Positions 48,927-57,943 of a DNA stretch of 64,000 bases are shown in pieces. A program made the position numbers and the translations under genes. Below the pieces are notes generated by a model. The model was not told the origin of the DNA. It made no database searches and saw only the letters and a list, made by a program, of their open reading frames with translations. The DNA is from Chitinophaga agri (GTDB lineage: Bacteria > Bacteroidota > Bacteroidia > Chitinophagales > Chitinophagaceae), in NCBI RefSeq assembly GCF_010093065.1, contig NZ_CP048113.1, positions 5,022,001 to 5,086,000 of the forward strand, given 5' to 3'. Position 1 is the first letter of the stretch; each line of letters starts with the position of its first letter.

Positions 48927-51746
48927 ATGCCGAAAGATTCCTCTATCAAATCTGTTCTTATTATTGGTTCTGGTCCTATTATTATTGGCCAGGCTTGTGA
49001 ATTTGACTATTCTGGCTCCCAGGCAGCACGCTCGCTGCGTGAGGAAGGTATCAGGGTAGTATTGATCAATTCCAACCCGGCTACTATCATGACTGACCCT
49101 ATGATGGCCGACAAGGTGTACCTGTTGCCGCTGACAGTAGAAAGTATAGAACAGATACTGGAGGAGCAGCAGATTGACGCCGTACTGCCTACCATGGGTG
49201 GACAAACAGCCCTCAACCTTTGTAAAGAAGTTGACGAGCTGGGTATATGGCAGAAATACAATGTCCGTCTGATAGGTGTAGATATCAAAGCCATCGATAA
49301 GGCTGAAGACCGTGAACAGTTCCGTCAGTGGATGATCCGACTGGGAGTACCAGTTGCTCCTGCTAAGACAGCAAACTCTTTCCTGGAAGGAAAGGAATTT
49401 GCTCAGGAGATCGGGTTCCCGCTGGTTATCCGTCCTTCCTTCACCCTGGGTGGTACCGGTGGTGGTTTCGTACACTCCAAAGATGACCTGGATGAAGCGT
49501 TACAACGCGGTCTGCAGGCGTCTCCGATCCATGAAGTACTGGTTGAGAAAGCGGTACTGGGTTGGAAAGAGTTCGAACTGGAGCTGCTGCGTGATGCTAA
49601 CGACAACGTCGTGATCATCTGTACCGTAGAAAACTTCGACCCAATGGGTGTACACACAGGAGATTCCATCACGGTGGCCCCTGCCATGACCCTGAGCGAT
49701 ACCGCTTTCCAGGACATGCGTAACAAGGCACAGATGATGATGCGTGACCTGGGTAACTTCGCCGGTGGTTGTAACGTACAGTTCTCCCTGAATCCGGAAA
49801 CTGAAGAACTGATCGCTATCGAGATCAACCCTCGTGTGAGCCGCTCTTCTGCACTGGCTTCCAAAGCAACCGGTTATCCGATCGCTAAGATCGCAGCCAA
49901 ACTGGCTATCGGTTATACCCTGGATGAACTGGAAAACCAGATCACCAGAACCACTTCCGCATTTTTTGAACCAGCGCTGGACTATGTCATCGTAAAGATG
50001 CCTCGCTGGAACTTCGATAAATTTAAAGGTGCAGATCAGACCCTGGGTCTTCAGATGAAGTCCGTAGGTGAGGTAATGTCCATCGGACGTACTTTCACTG
50101 AGGCGATCCAGAAAGCCTGTCAGAGTCTGGAAAACGATGCACTGGGCCTCGGTTATTACGGTAAGTCCGCTATGAAGAGCGATCAGCTGCTGGAAAGACT
50201 GAAGACGCCAACCTGGGATCGTGTATTCCGTATCAAAGACGCCCTGATGGAAGGTGTTTCGGTGAAACATATCCACCAGATGACCTATATCGATAAATGG
50301 TTCCTGAACCAGATCAACGATATCGTGCAGATGGAAAAAGCACTGGCTGAACATGATCTGGATTCCGTACCAAAAGAAATGCTGAGCGATGCCAAGAAGA
50401 TGGGCTTCTCAGACATGCAGCTGGTACATCTGTTCGGTAACTGCGAGGAGAGCGAAGTATACGAAAAACGTAAATCTCTCGGTATTACCCGTACCTATAA
50501 AATGGTAGATACCTGCAGTGCTGAGTTTGAAGCGGTAACTCCTTACTTCTACTCTACATTCGATACTGTAAACGAAAGCAAACCTTCTGATAAGAAGAAA
50601 GTGATCGTACTCGGTTCCGGTCCTAACCGTATCGGCCAGGGTATCGAATTTGACTACTGCTGTACACACGGCTTACAGGCTATCCAGGAATGCGGCTACG
50701 ACGCGATCATGGTGAACTGTAACCCTGAGACAGTTTCTACTGACTTCGATATGGCCAACAAGCTGTACTTCGAACCAGTGTTCTGGGAACATCTGTGGGA
50801 GATCATCGAACTGGAAAAACCTGAAGGTGTTATCGTGCAGCTGGGTGGTCAGACAGCACTGAAGCTGGCTAGACGTCTGGAAGAAAAAGGTATTAAGATC
50901 ATCGGTACATCCTTCGATAACATGGATATCGCCGAAGACCGTGGCCGTTTCTCCGACCTGCTGAAAGAACTGAGCATTCCTTTCCCTAAATATGGCACCG
51001 CTTACAATACCGACGATGCGATCGAAGTAGCGAAAGAAGTAGGTTATCCTGTACTGGTTCGTCCTTCCTACGTACTCGGTGGTCAGCGTATGCGTATCGT
51101 GATCAACGAAGAAGAACTGGAATCATCTGTACTGAGCCTGCTGAAGCATCTGCCAGGTAACAAGATCCTGATCGATCACTTCCTGGATCGTTGTCAGGAG
51201 GCAGAGATTGATGGCATCTTCGACGGAGAGAACTTCCATGTAATGGGTGTGATGGAGCATATCGAGCCTGCTGGTATCCACAGTGGCGACAGTAACGCGG
51301 TACTGCCAGCGTTTAACCTGAGCCCGATGGAAGTAACCACCATGGAATACTATGCAGAGAAGATCGCCCGTGCACTGGATATCCGTGGCCTGATCAACAT
51401 CCAGTTCGCTATCAAAAACGGACAGGTATATGTGATCGAAGCAAACCCACGTGCTTCCCGTACTACGCCATTCATCGCGAAAGCATACCAGGTTCCTTAC
51501 CTGAACATTGCTACCAAAGTGATGCTGGGTGCTAATAAACTGACCGATTTCACTATCGAAAAGAAACTGGACGGTTTTGCGATCAAAGAACCAGTATTCT
51601 CCTTTAACAAATTCCCAGGGGTGAACAAAGAACTCGGCCCTGAAATGAAATCTACCGGTGAAGCGATCCGTTTCATCAAAGATCTCCGGGACCCTTATTT
51701 CAGGACACTGTACAAAGAGAAGAGCATGTACCTGAGCAACAAGTAA
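48927..51746 (+). CDS. carB: Carbamoyl-phosphate synthase large subunit, short form
   Basis: Makes carbamoyl phosphate from bicarbonate, ammonia and two ATP, feeding arginine and pyrimidine synthesis. 939 residues. Both ATP-grasp halves are present: the first from VLIIGSGPIIIGQACEFDYSG and the second from VIVLGSGPNRIGQGIEFDYCC, each with an EINPR or EANPR metal-binding segment. The chain ends at EKSMYLSNK, before the C-terminal MGS-like allosteric domain (about 130 residues) of E. coli CarB (1073 residues). The stop and the downstream terminator are clean, so this is a genuine short form. carA is not adjacent. Confidence 0.95.
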   Translation: MPKDSSIKSVLIIGSGPIIIGQACEFDYSGSQAARSLREEGIRVVLINSNPATIMTDPMMADKVYLLPLTVESIEQILEEQQIDAVLPTMGGQTALNLCKEVDELGIWQKYNVRLIGVDIKAIDKAEDREQFRQWMIRLGVPVAPAKTANSFLEGKEFAQEIGFPLVIRPSFTLGGTGGGFVHSKDDLDEALQRGLQASPIHEVLVEKAVLGWKEFELELLRDANDNVVIICTVENFDPMGVHTGDSITVAPAMTLSDTAFQDMRNKAQMMMRDLGNFAGGCNVQFSLNPETEELIAIEINPRVSRSSALASKATGYPIAKIAAKLAIGYTLDELENQITRTTSAFFEPALDYVIVKMPRWNFDKFKGADQTLGLQMKSVGEVMSIGRTFTEAIQKACQSLENDALGLGYYGKSAMKSDQLLERLKTPTWDRVFRIKDALMEGVSVKHIHQMTYIDKWFLNQINDIVQMEKALAEHDLDSVPKEMLSDAKKMGFSDMQLVHLFGNCEESEVYEKRKSLGITRTYKMVDTCSAEFEAVTPYFYSTFDTVNESKPSDKKKVIVLGSGPNRIGQGIEFDYCCTHGLQAIQECGYDAIMVNCNPETVSTDFDMANKLYFEPVFWEHLWEIIELEKPEGVIVQLGGQTALKLARRLEEKGIKIIGTSFDNMDIAEDRGRFSDLLKELSIPFPKYGTAYNTDDAIEVAKEVGYPVLVRPSYVLGGQRMRIVINEEELESSVLSLLKHLPGNKILIDHFLDRCQEAEIDGIFDGENFHVMGVMEHIEPAGIHSGDSNAVLPAFNLSPMEVTTMEYYAEKIARALDIRGLINIQFAIKNGQVYVIEANPRASRTTPFIAKAYQVPYLNIATKVMLGANKLTDFTIEKKLDGFAIKEPVFSFNKFPGVNKELGPEMKSTGEAIRFIKDLRDPYFRTLYKEKSMYLSNK

Positions 51747-51794
51747 GATCGACAGGAATACGGCCCTGAATGGCCGGATCCTTACAATAAAAGA

Positions 51795-51830
51795 GAAGGG
51801 TGTATCAAAGTGATTTGATACACCCTTCCT
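51795..51830. terminator. Terminator between carB and the Tricorn-like gene
   Basis: GAAGGGTGTATCAAA (51795-51809) / TTTGATACACCCTTC (51814-51828), exact 15 bp, loop of four. Between convergent genes. Confidence 0.8.
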
Positions 51831-51858
51831 CGTTATAGTTTCCTGCTGCCGTTATTAT

Positions 51859-54800
51859 CTATTCTGCACGTACCGGACCGGCAGGTTTCTTTACAGCAGG
51901 CGCATCTTTCAGCTCTTTCATCAGCAGTTCCACTGCCTTTTCCAGCTGTGGATCTTTCCCTGCAATCACTTCCTGCGGCGTCATTTCTACTTCCACATCC
52001 GGCGCCACCCCCTTATTTTCAATGATCCACTGGCCATCCTTGCTGAATATACCCAGCCGGGGTGCTGTCATGAAACCTCCATCCATCAGTTGTGGGTAGT
52101 TATATATCCCTACCAGGATACCCATGGTGGTCGTTCCCACCAGTGGTCCCAGTTTCTTCTCACGGAACATGAAAGGCATCAGGTCTCCACCCGAACCTGC
52201 ATAGCCATTAGTGATCATGGCTTTGGGGCCAAATATCGCGTTACCCGGGGTGGTCATCGGTAAGCCTTCGCGGGTGCCCCAGTAATTCAGTAGGTCCCGG
52301 TTCAGCAGGTCAATAACATAGTCAGCAGCTGAGCCGCCACCATTGAAACGTTCGTCTATCACAACGCCTTTTTTATCAAGCTGGGAGAAATAATAACGGT
52401 TGAAGTAAGTATACCCTTCTCCGCCGGTGTTTGGCATGTACACGTAAGCCAGTTTACCGTTACTCAGCTGATCCACTTTTTTACGGTTTCCTTCTACCCA
52501 GTCCATCGCTCGGAGGCCGCCTTCCCAGTTGATCGGTACAACCGTATATTCCTTCGCACCATTGGGGGCAGGCTGTTGGTTGACCAGTATGCGTACCTGT
52601 TTGCCGGCAAGGCCCTTAAACAGGCTGTAGATCTCTGTATTGCTGTCTAATGGTACCCCGTTTACAGCGATCAGGTAATCGCCTTCTTTTACTTTGATAC
52701 CTGGTTGTGTCAGCGGTGCCTGGAAGTTGGGGTTCCAGTTCAGGCCGGAGTAGATCTTTTTAAACCGGTAGCGACCATTTTCGATGCTGTAATCGGCGCC
52801 CAGTAATCCAACGGATTCACGTATCGGGTTCGGCGCATCTCCGGCGCCTACATAGTTATGACCAATCACCAGTTCACCCATCATTTCATTAAACAGGTAG
52901 TTGAGGTCTTCCCGATGTCCTACGTGAGGAAGGAAGCGTTGGTATTTCTTTTTGACAGCTTTCCAGTTTGCGCCATGCATATTTTCTACATAGAAGAAAT
53001 CTCTTTCTATGCGCCATAGTTCGTCAAACATCTGTGCCCATTCAGCTGCAGGATCTACCTGTGTACGGATGTTGCTAAGGTTGAGTGTACCTTCTCCCGC
53101 ATTGGATTTACTGCCTGTACCTACGATGCCGCAGGCGGAGTTAGTAACATACAGTAATTTCTCCCCGTTCTGACTTACGGTATAGCTATTGATACCACTC
53201 ATCAGTACATCACTTTTCCGCTTGCTGATATCATAACTGTATAATGTATTGCCGGAGCGGTATAAAAGTTTGTTGGCGACATGGCCATTCAGTTGTTCAT
53301 AGCCTTCAGCAGGCAATGCCAGTGCCACAATACGCTGATCTATGTTGTCAAGATCAATGCGGGTTTGTGGTTGTTTGGATGCGTTCTTTGCAGTGTCTTT
53401 AGCCGGTGCTTTTTCGTCTTTGGGGGCATCTTCTTTTTTTTCTGGTTCATCGTCGCTTTCAGGCGCCAATAATGAAGGAGCATTGTCGGATAATACGATC
53501 GCATAGATACTGTTGCGGGTATTGCGCTCATAATTCGACATGTCCAGCCAGCCGGTATTCTGCGCGTAGTTGGTACTGGCAACAAAGAAAATATATTTAC
53601 CACTCTGACTGAACACAGGTTCTACTGCTTCACTGCGACCGTCAGTGATCTGATAGCTTTTTTTATCAGCTGTGTTGTAAAGGAATATGGCACTAAGGCT
53701 GTTAGGCAGGCGTCTGTTATAAACGATCCAGCGTGAGTCCGGACTCCAGTTGGCGTTGAAAGTCTGATCAGGACGATCGTAACTGTCCTCATCAATCTGA
53801 GTGACTTTTTTGGTGTCAACATCTACATAATAAAGACGCAGTCTTTTATCGCTGTAGAGTATTTTCTTACTGTCAGGAGACCATACAGGACTATAGTAAA
53901 AGCTGGGATCTCCCAGGGGGATGATCGTCGCCGGTTTCTCCGCTTTCTGATCTCGGATATGTAATGCGTATTCGCCATCTGCATCGGAAAAGTAGGCGAT
54001 AGATTTACCATCCGCCGACCATGCAGGATTACGTTCGTGTGTACCTGTAGTAGCTGTGATACTGCGTACATCACCTTTGTCAGCAGGAATTGTAAGTATG
54101 TCACCACGGAACTGCACCACAGCTCTTACACCGGTAGGAGAGAGACTGATACCACCGATGTTGTTCAGCGAGGCGTTGACGAAGTGGGGTCTTTTATATG
54201 GCAGGTCTGATTCTATGCTGATAGTAAGGGGGGTACTTTTACCGGAAGCAGCCTCCCATTTATGAATTTTACCGGCTTGTTCATATACCAGTGTCTTACC
54301 ATCAGAAAAAAGTGTTTTTACATCAAAGTCTTTATGAGTAGTGATCTGTGTAACTGCTTTAGTAGAGGTCGTATAACGGAAGATGTTCATCGTGCCGTTA
54401 CGGTCACTCAGAAAATATACATCATTCCCTAACCATACAGGATGGACGTTGTTGGAACCTGCATCAGGGATGGCTATTACAGCACTCGTCTGGTTGTTGA
54501 AGATCCAGACTTTAGGCATATTACCACCTCTATAATGTTTGAACGGGCGATAGGTGCCTGCTCTTTCAGTAGGATCAGGATGTTTGATGTATGCTGTGTA
54601 TAACCCGTCAGGAGAGATATTACCCTGGTGCGCCTCCGGCATCTTTAATTTTGTGGGCATACCTCCATTTATGCCAACTTCAAACAGCTGCTGAAAGCGG
54701 GTCGTAAAAGAACTGCGGGTAGACGAAAAAATGATCTTATCATTGCCATGCCAGCCACGTATGATATCCGCATCAGGATGATGCGTGATGCGCCTTGGCA

Positions 54801-55104
54801 TACCACCATTGACCGCTACAACATAGATATCTACATTACCGTCATAGTTGCCGCTAAAAGCAATCCATTTGCCATCAGGAGATAACATGGGGTCAAGTTC
54901 CACGTCCGGGTTAACGGTGATACGTTGTGGATGTTGGCCATTTTCATCAGTTGTCCAGATATCACCTGCATAGTTAAATGCAATCTGATGCTGACTGATC
55001 GAAGGAGAACGCAGTAACAGCGTTTCAGTGGACTGTGCCTGAGCAGTGGCAGTTGCGCAGGCAATGCCTGTCAGCAGAAGTAGAGAAATAGGTTTGTGTA
55101 ACAT
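51859..55104 (-). CDS. Tricorn-like S41 protease with beta-propeller
   Basis: 1081 residues from the ATG at 55104, where a signal peptide (LLLTGIACATATAQAQ) begins; the longer frame to 55230 adds a cytoplasmic-looking extension and is not preferred. The N-terminal half has WD/Kelch-like propeller repeats with many DGK, DR and SPD turns (LSPDGKWIAFSG, WSADGKSIAYFSDADGE, WSPDSKKILYSDKR), then a Lys/Glu-rich linker, a PDZ segment (GDYLIAVNGVPLDSNTEIYSLFKGLAG) and the S41 catalytic region: GSAADYVIDLL and NGYAGSGGDLMPFMFREKKLGPLVG with the catalytic Ser. Periplasmic peptide degradation in characterised relatives. Confidence 0.9.
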   Translation of the reverse strand: MLHKPISLLLLTGIACATATAQAQSTETLLLRSPSISQHQIAFNYAGDIWTTDENGQHPQRITVNPDVELDPMLSPDGKWIAFSGNYDGNVDIYVVAVNGGMPRRITHHPDADIIRGWHGNDKIIFSSTRSSFTTRFQQLFEVGINGGMPTKLKMPEAHQGNISPDGLYTAYIKHPDPTERAGTYRPFKHYRGGNMPKVWIFNNQTSAVIAIPDAGSNNVHPVWLGNDVYFLSDRNGTMNIFRYTTSTKAVTQITTHKDFDVKTLFSDGKTLVYEQAGKIHKWEAASGKSTPLTISIESDLPYKRPHFVNASLNNIGGISLSPTGVRAVVQFRGDILTIPADKGDVRSITATTGTHERNPAWSADGKSIAYFSDADGEYALHIRDQKAEKPATIIPLGDPSFYYSPVWSPDSKKILYSDKRLRLYYVDVDTKKVTQIDEDSYDRPDQTFNANWSPDSRWIVYNRRLPNSLSAIFLYNTADKKSYQITDGRSEAVEPVFSQSGKYIFFVASTNYAQNTGWLDMSNYERNTRNSIYAIVLSDNAPSLLAPESDDEPEKKEDAPKDEKAPAKDTAKNASKQPQTRIDLDNIDQRIVALALPAEGYEQLNGHVANKLLYRSGNTLYSYDISKRKSDVLMSGINSYTVSQNGEKLLYVTNSACGIVGTGSKSNAGEGTLNLSNIRTQVDPAAEWAQMFDELWRIERDFFYVENMHGANWKAVKKKYQRFLPHVGHREDLNYLFNEMMGELVIGHNYVGAGDAPNPIRESVGLLGADYSIENGRYRFKKIYSGLNWNPNFQAPLTQPGIKVKEGDYLIAVNGVPLDSNTEIYSLFKGLAGKQVRILVNQQPAPNGAKEYTVVPINWEGGLRAMDWVEGNRKKVDQLSNGKLAYVYMPNTGGEGYTYFNRYYFSQLDKKGVVIDERFNGGGSAADYVIDLLNRDLLNYWGTREGLPMTTPGNAIFGPKAMITNGYAGSGGDLMPFMFREKKLGPLVGTTTMGILVGIYNYPQLMDGGFMTAPRLGIFSKDGQWIIENKGVAPDVEVEMTPQEVIAGKDPQLEKAVELLMKELKDAPAVKKPAGPVRAE

Positions 55105-55301
55105 GTGGGTCTGGTTAAACTGTTGAAGTGTATGTACTAATTTATACTTTTTCTCAGTACCGGCCGTACCAGCCATCATTTGGGTATTCTTTATAAATGC
55201 CATGGTATAGTTTTTCAGGATTAACAACAAAATGCCTGTTGCCGTAGCCGCTGTCTGTAGCAGAAAGGGAGATACTTAATGTTACAAATGCCGGCTGTGG
55301 G

Positions 55302-55493
55302 ATGACGCACAATGTACTACTGGCAAGGATTTTAAGAGGATGCTGGAGAAAGTACACGAGTCGTCCCAAAGCTTACGAAAGTTTAACTATTATGTTAGTA
55401 GAGATAATAAAAGATTTGCCTGGAAGATACTTAACGGGATGTGACAATTGCCTTAAAGAAGTACAGGAAGCGCTTAAAATAATCAGAGCCTGA
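55302..55493 (+). CDS. Possible small protein, 63 residues
   Basis: Not recognised. The frame contains an LVEIIKDLPGRYLTGCDNCLKEV segment with a CxxC and ends inside the stem of a downstream terminator (stop at 55491-55493, stem from 55486). The terminator on the plus strand is the main support that something here is transcribed, since the neighbouring gene runs the other way. I find no consensus promoter in front of it. An alternative frame (ATG at 55340, 34 codons) overlaps. Confidence 0.35.
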   Translation: MTHNVLLARILRGCWRKYTSRPKAYESLTIMLVEIIKDLPGRYLTGCDNCLKEVQEALKIIRA

Positions 55494-55511
55494 TGAAGAT
55501 CAGGCTCTTTC
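55486..55511 (+). terminator. Plus-strand terminator after the possible small gene
   Basis: GAGCCTGAT (55486-55494) / ATCAGGCTC (55499-55507), exact 9 bp, loop of four, followed by TTTCTTTT. The gap 55512-55837 is AT-rich and shows no gene that I can see. Confidence 0.75.
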
Positions 55512-55837
55512 TTTTCCCTCAAAATAACCATTAAAGACACGACTATTTATGTGTATAAATAGCGTGACCGGTAATGCAGTTTACTATAAATATTAAATAT
55601 TAAAAAGATGTTAACTAATCAATAACAGATGTGGAATTGTTTAATGATTATATAGCTGTAAAACAATTTATTAATAATTTTATTAAATGGGAATATATAA
55701 AATGCATGTTATTTTAGAAAAAAATTCCGTGTCGTAATCTTATCAAGTGGGTAGATATTTATCATACCTTAAAAACATATTTCATGTGTGAAAGCCTTAC
55801 ATTCACTGCTTGAATTGGTTAACCTTATCCCGTTGTC

Positions 55838-57931
55838 ATGTTTGTTAGCTTAGTGAAGTCTGCGCCATTTCTGCGCCTTGTCCTGTGTTTATCCACAGGT
55901 GTATTTATACAGGTATTTCTGCCTTTAAGACTCCTGATAATATTATCAGCAGCAGGCTTGGCGACGATCGCCCTCTGGTTTTTATCCTTTTTAGCACTGC
56001 GTTATCAGTACAGGGCCGACTGGCTGAGAGGCATCGCTTTGCAAATGCTCGTTATCTGTAGTGGAGGTGTGTTATTTCATCTGTCAGATGTGCGTGATCA
56101 CCCGCATTATTTTGAAAAGATGGTAAAGCCGGGAGATTATTTGCTGGTGCAGATCACAGTGCCTGTCCAACATGCTGGTAAACGCCTGAAAACAATGGTG
56201 GCAGTACGATATATTGTACGTGACAACATGTGTATTGCAGCTGAGGGAAAGTTACTGGTTTACCTGGAGGCAGATAGTAGTGCCGTGCGCTTGCAGACCA
56301 GCGATCAGTTGCTGATAGATAGTCATACGGAAACAGTGGGGCGAAACGGTAATCCGGGTGCATTTGATTATAACAGGTATTGCGCTTTGCAGCAGGTTTA
56401 CCGGCAGGCATATCTGCGGGAGAAGCATTGGTATAAGTTGCTGTGGGGGGACGAAAATGTATGGCGGAACAGGTTGCAGCAAAGTCGTTCCTATTGTTTG
56501 CGGATACTTCAGCAGTATATCGGTGGAAAGGAAGCAGGGCTTGCATCTGCACTGCTGATCGGGTACAGATATGATCTGGACAGGGAATTGGTACGGGATT
56601 ATACCAATACCGGAATTGTGCATATTATTGCCATCTCAGGAATGCATCTCGCCCTGATATATGGTGCATTGTTGTGGCTCACGCAATGGTGGCCACAGCA
56701 ACGGTATACGAATATTGTCAAAGGAGTACTGATCATACTGGTGTTATGGGCGTTTACATTGCTGACGGGCGGGGCGGCATCAGTGTTACGTGCGACCGTG
56801 ATGTTTACTTTTCTCACTATCGGGAAGTGTATGTTAGCACGGCATACAAATGTATACAATACACTGGCAGCATCTGCATTCATATTGTTGTGTTATGAAC
56901 CCAGATTGCTGGTGGATGTGGGTTTTCAGCTATCCTATCTGGCGGTATTGAGTATCGTCGTATGCTATCGCAGATTGTATCACCTGATACATATTGACAA
57001 TAAATGGCTCAGTAAGCTGTGGGATATGACGGCGTTGACACTCGCGGCCCAGCTATTTACAATACCTGCATGCCTCTATTATTTTCATCAGTTTCCCTTG
57101 TATTTTCTGCCGGCTAATTTGCTGGCCGTGCCTTTATCCACAGTGGTCCTGTATGCAGAGATCTTCCTGCTGCCATTTGGGAATATGCCCGTTATTGCAG
57201 ATAAGATTGGCATGCTGCTAAAGGGCCTTATGCAATGTATGAACAGCCTTACAGGTATCATCGGACATCTGCCGGGAGCATTGATCACCGGAGTGGATAT
57301 ACAGCTGATCAGTGTCGTTTGTATGTATGGTTGTATCGGAGCACTGCTGATCTTATTGTCACAAAGGTGGCGCATCGGCGTACTACTCATGTTAATCAGC
57401 ACGGCCTGCTGGAGTGCAGGCGTAATGTTTCTGCGGATAAGTGAACAACATCAGCATAAAATGGTTGTTTATAACATACCCGGACATACTGTGATAGACA
57501 TCATACAGGGCCGGAGTGCCGCCATGGTGTCAGGAGAGGAGATAGCAGACTCTTTATATGAGCGTTACCTGCGTCCGGCGCATGCCTTATATGGAGTGAA
57601 GCACAGGCCATCTTTCAATGACCGGGAAGAAGACAGCTGTCAGTTGCCGGGATTTCGCATACGGGCTGTAGGCGATAAGCGGCTGGTTGTGGTAGATAGT
57701 TTGCTGCCAGATAGGTATCCGCAGAAAAAAATCAGGACAGATTATCTTTTACTTTCACATAATCCGCGCGTGGATATCAGACAATTGGAGCGGATGTTCT
57801 GTGTGGATCGCTATATTTTTGATGCTTCCAACTCCCGGCTGAACATTCAACGGTGGAAAAGTGATTGTTACGTGCTAACTTTGCGCTTCTTTTCGGTTCC
57901 GGATCAGGGAGCCTTTGTTATAAATTTCTAA
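55838..57931 (+). CDS. comEC: ComEC/Rec2-type competence membrane protein
   Basis: 697 residues. N-terminal hydrophobic segments, then an OB-fold-like stretch (about 90-200), then the Competence domain: IAISGMHLALIYGALLWL, GGAASVLRATVMFTFLTIGKCM, VDVGFQLSYLAVLSI and several more membrane helices up to about residue 540. The C-terminal 150 residues are short and do not show the HxHxDH signature of the metallo-beta-lactamase nuclease domain that completes many ComEC proteins, so DNA-strand degradation would need another protein. ComEC carries single-stranded DNA across the inner membrane. purH starts 12 bp later. Confidence 0.88.
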   Translation: MFVSLVKSAPFLRLVLCLSTGVFIQVFLPLRLLIILSAAGLATIALWFLSFLALRYQYRADWLRGIALQMLVICSGGVLFHLSDVRDHPHYFEKMVKPGDYLLVQITVPVQHAGKRLKTMVAVRYIVRDNMCIAAEGKLLVYLEADSSAVRLQTSDQLLIDSHTETVGRNGNPGAFDYNRYCALQQVYRQAYLREKHWYKLLWGDENVWRNRLQQSRSYCLRILQQYIGGKEAGLASALLIGYRYDLDRELVRDYTNTGIVHIIAISGMHLALIYGALLWLTQWWPQQRYTNIVKGVLIILVLWAFTLLTGGAASVLRATVMFTFLTIGKCMLARHTNVYNTLAASAFILLCYEPRLLVDVGFQLSYLAVLSIVVCYRRLYHLIHIDNKWLSKLWDMTALTLAAQLFTIPACLYYFHQFPLYFLPANLLAVPLSTVVLYAEIFLLPFGNMPVIADKIGMLLKGLMQCMNSLTGIIGHLPGALITGVDIQLISVVCMYGCIGALLILLSQRWRIGVLLMLISTACWSAGVMFLRISEQHQHKMVVYNIPGHTVIDIIQGRSAAMVSGEEIADSLYERYLRPAHALYGVKHRPSFNDREEDSCQLPGFRIRAVGDKRLVVVDSLLPDRYPQKKIRTDYLLLSHNPRVDIRQLERMFCVDRYIFDASNSRLNIQRWKSDCYVLTLRFFSVPDQGAFVINF

Positions 57932-57943
57932 TGATTGCCATAC

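Noticed and set aside
48909..50354. Long minus-strand frames opposite carB (188 and 284 codons)
   Set aside because: They lie antisense to a well-conserved gene and show no family pattern.
55105..55230. N-terminal 42-residue extension of the Tricorn-like protein
   Set aside because: The signal peptide begins at the ATG at 55104; the extension would place it internally.
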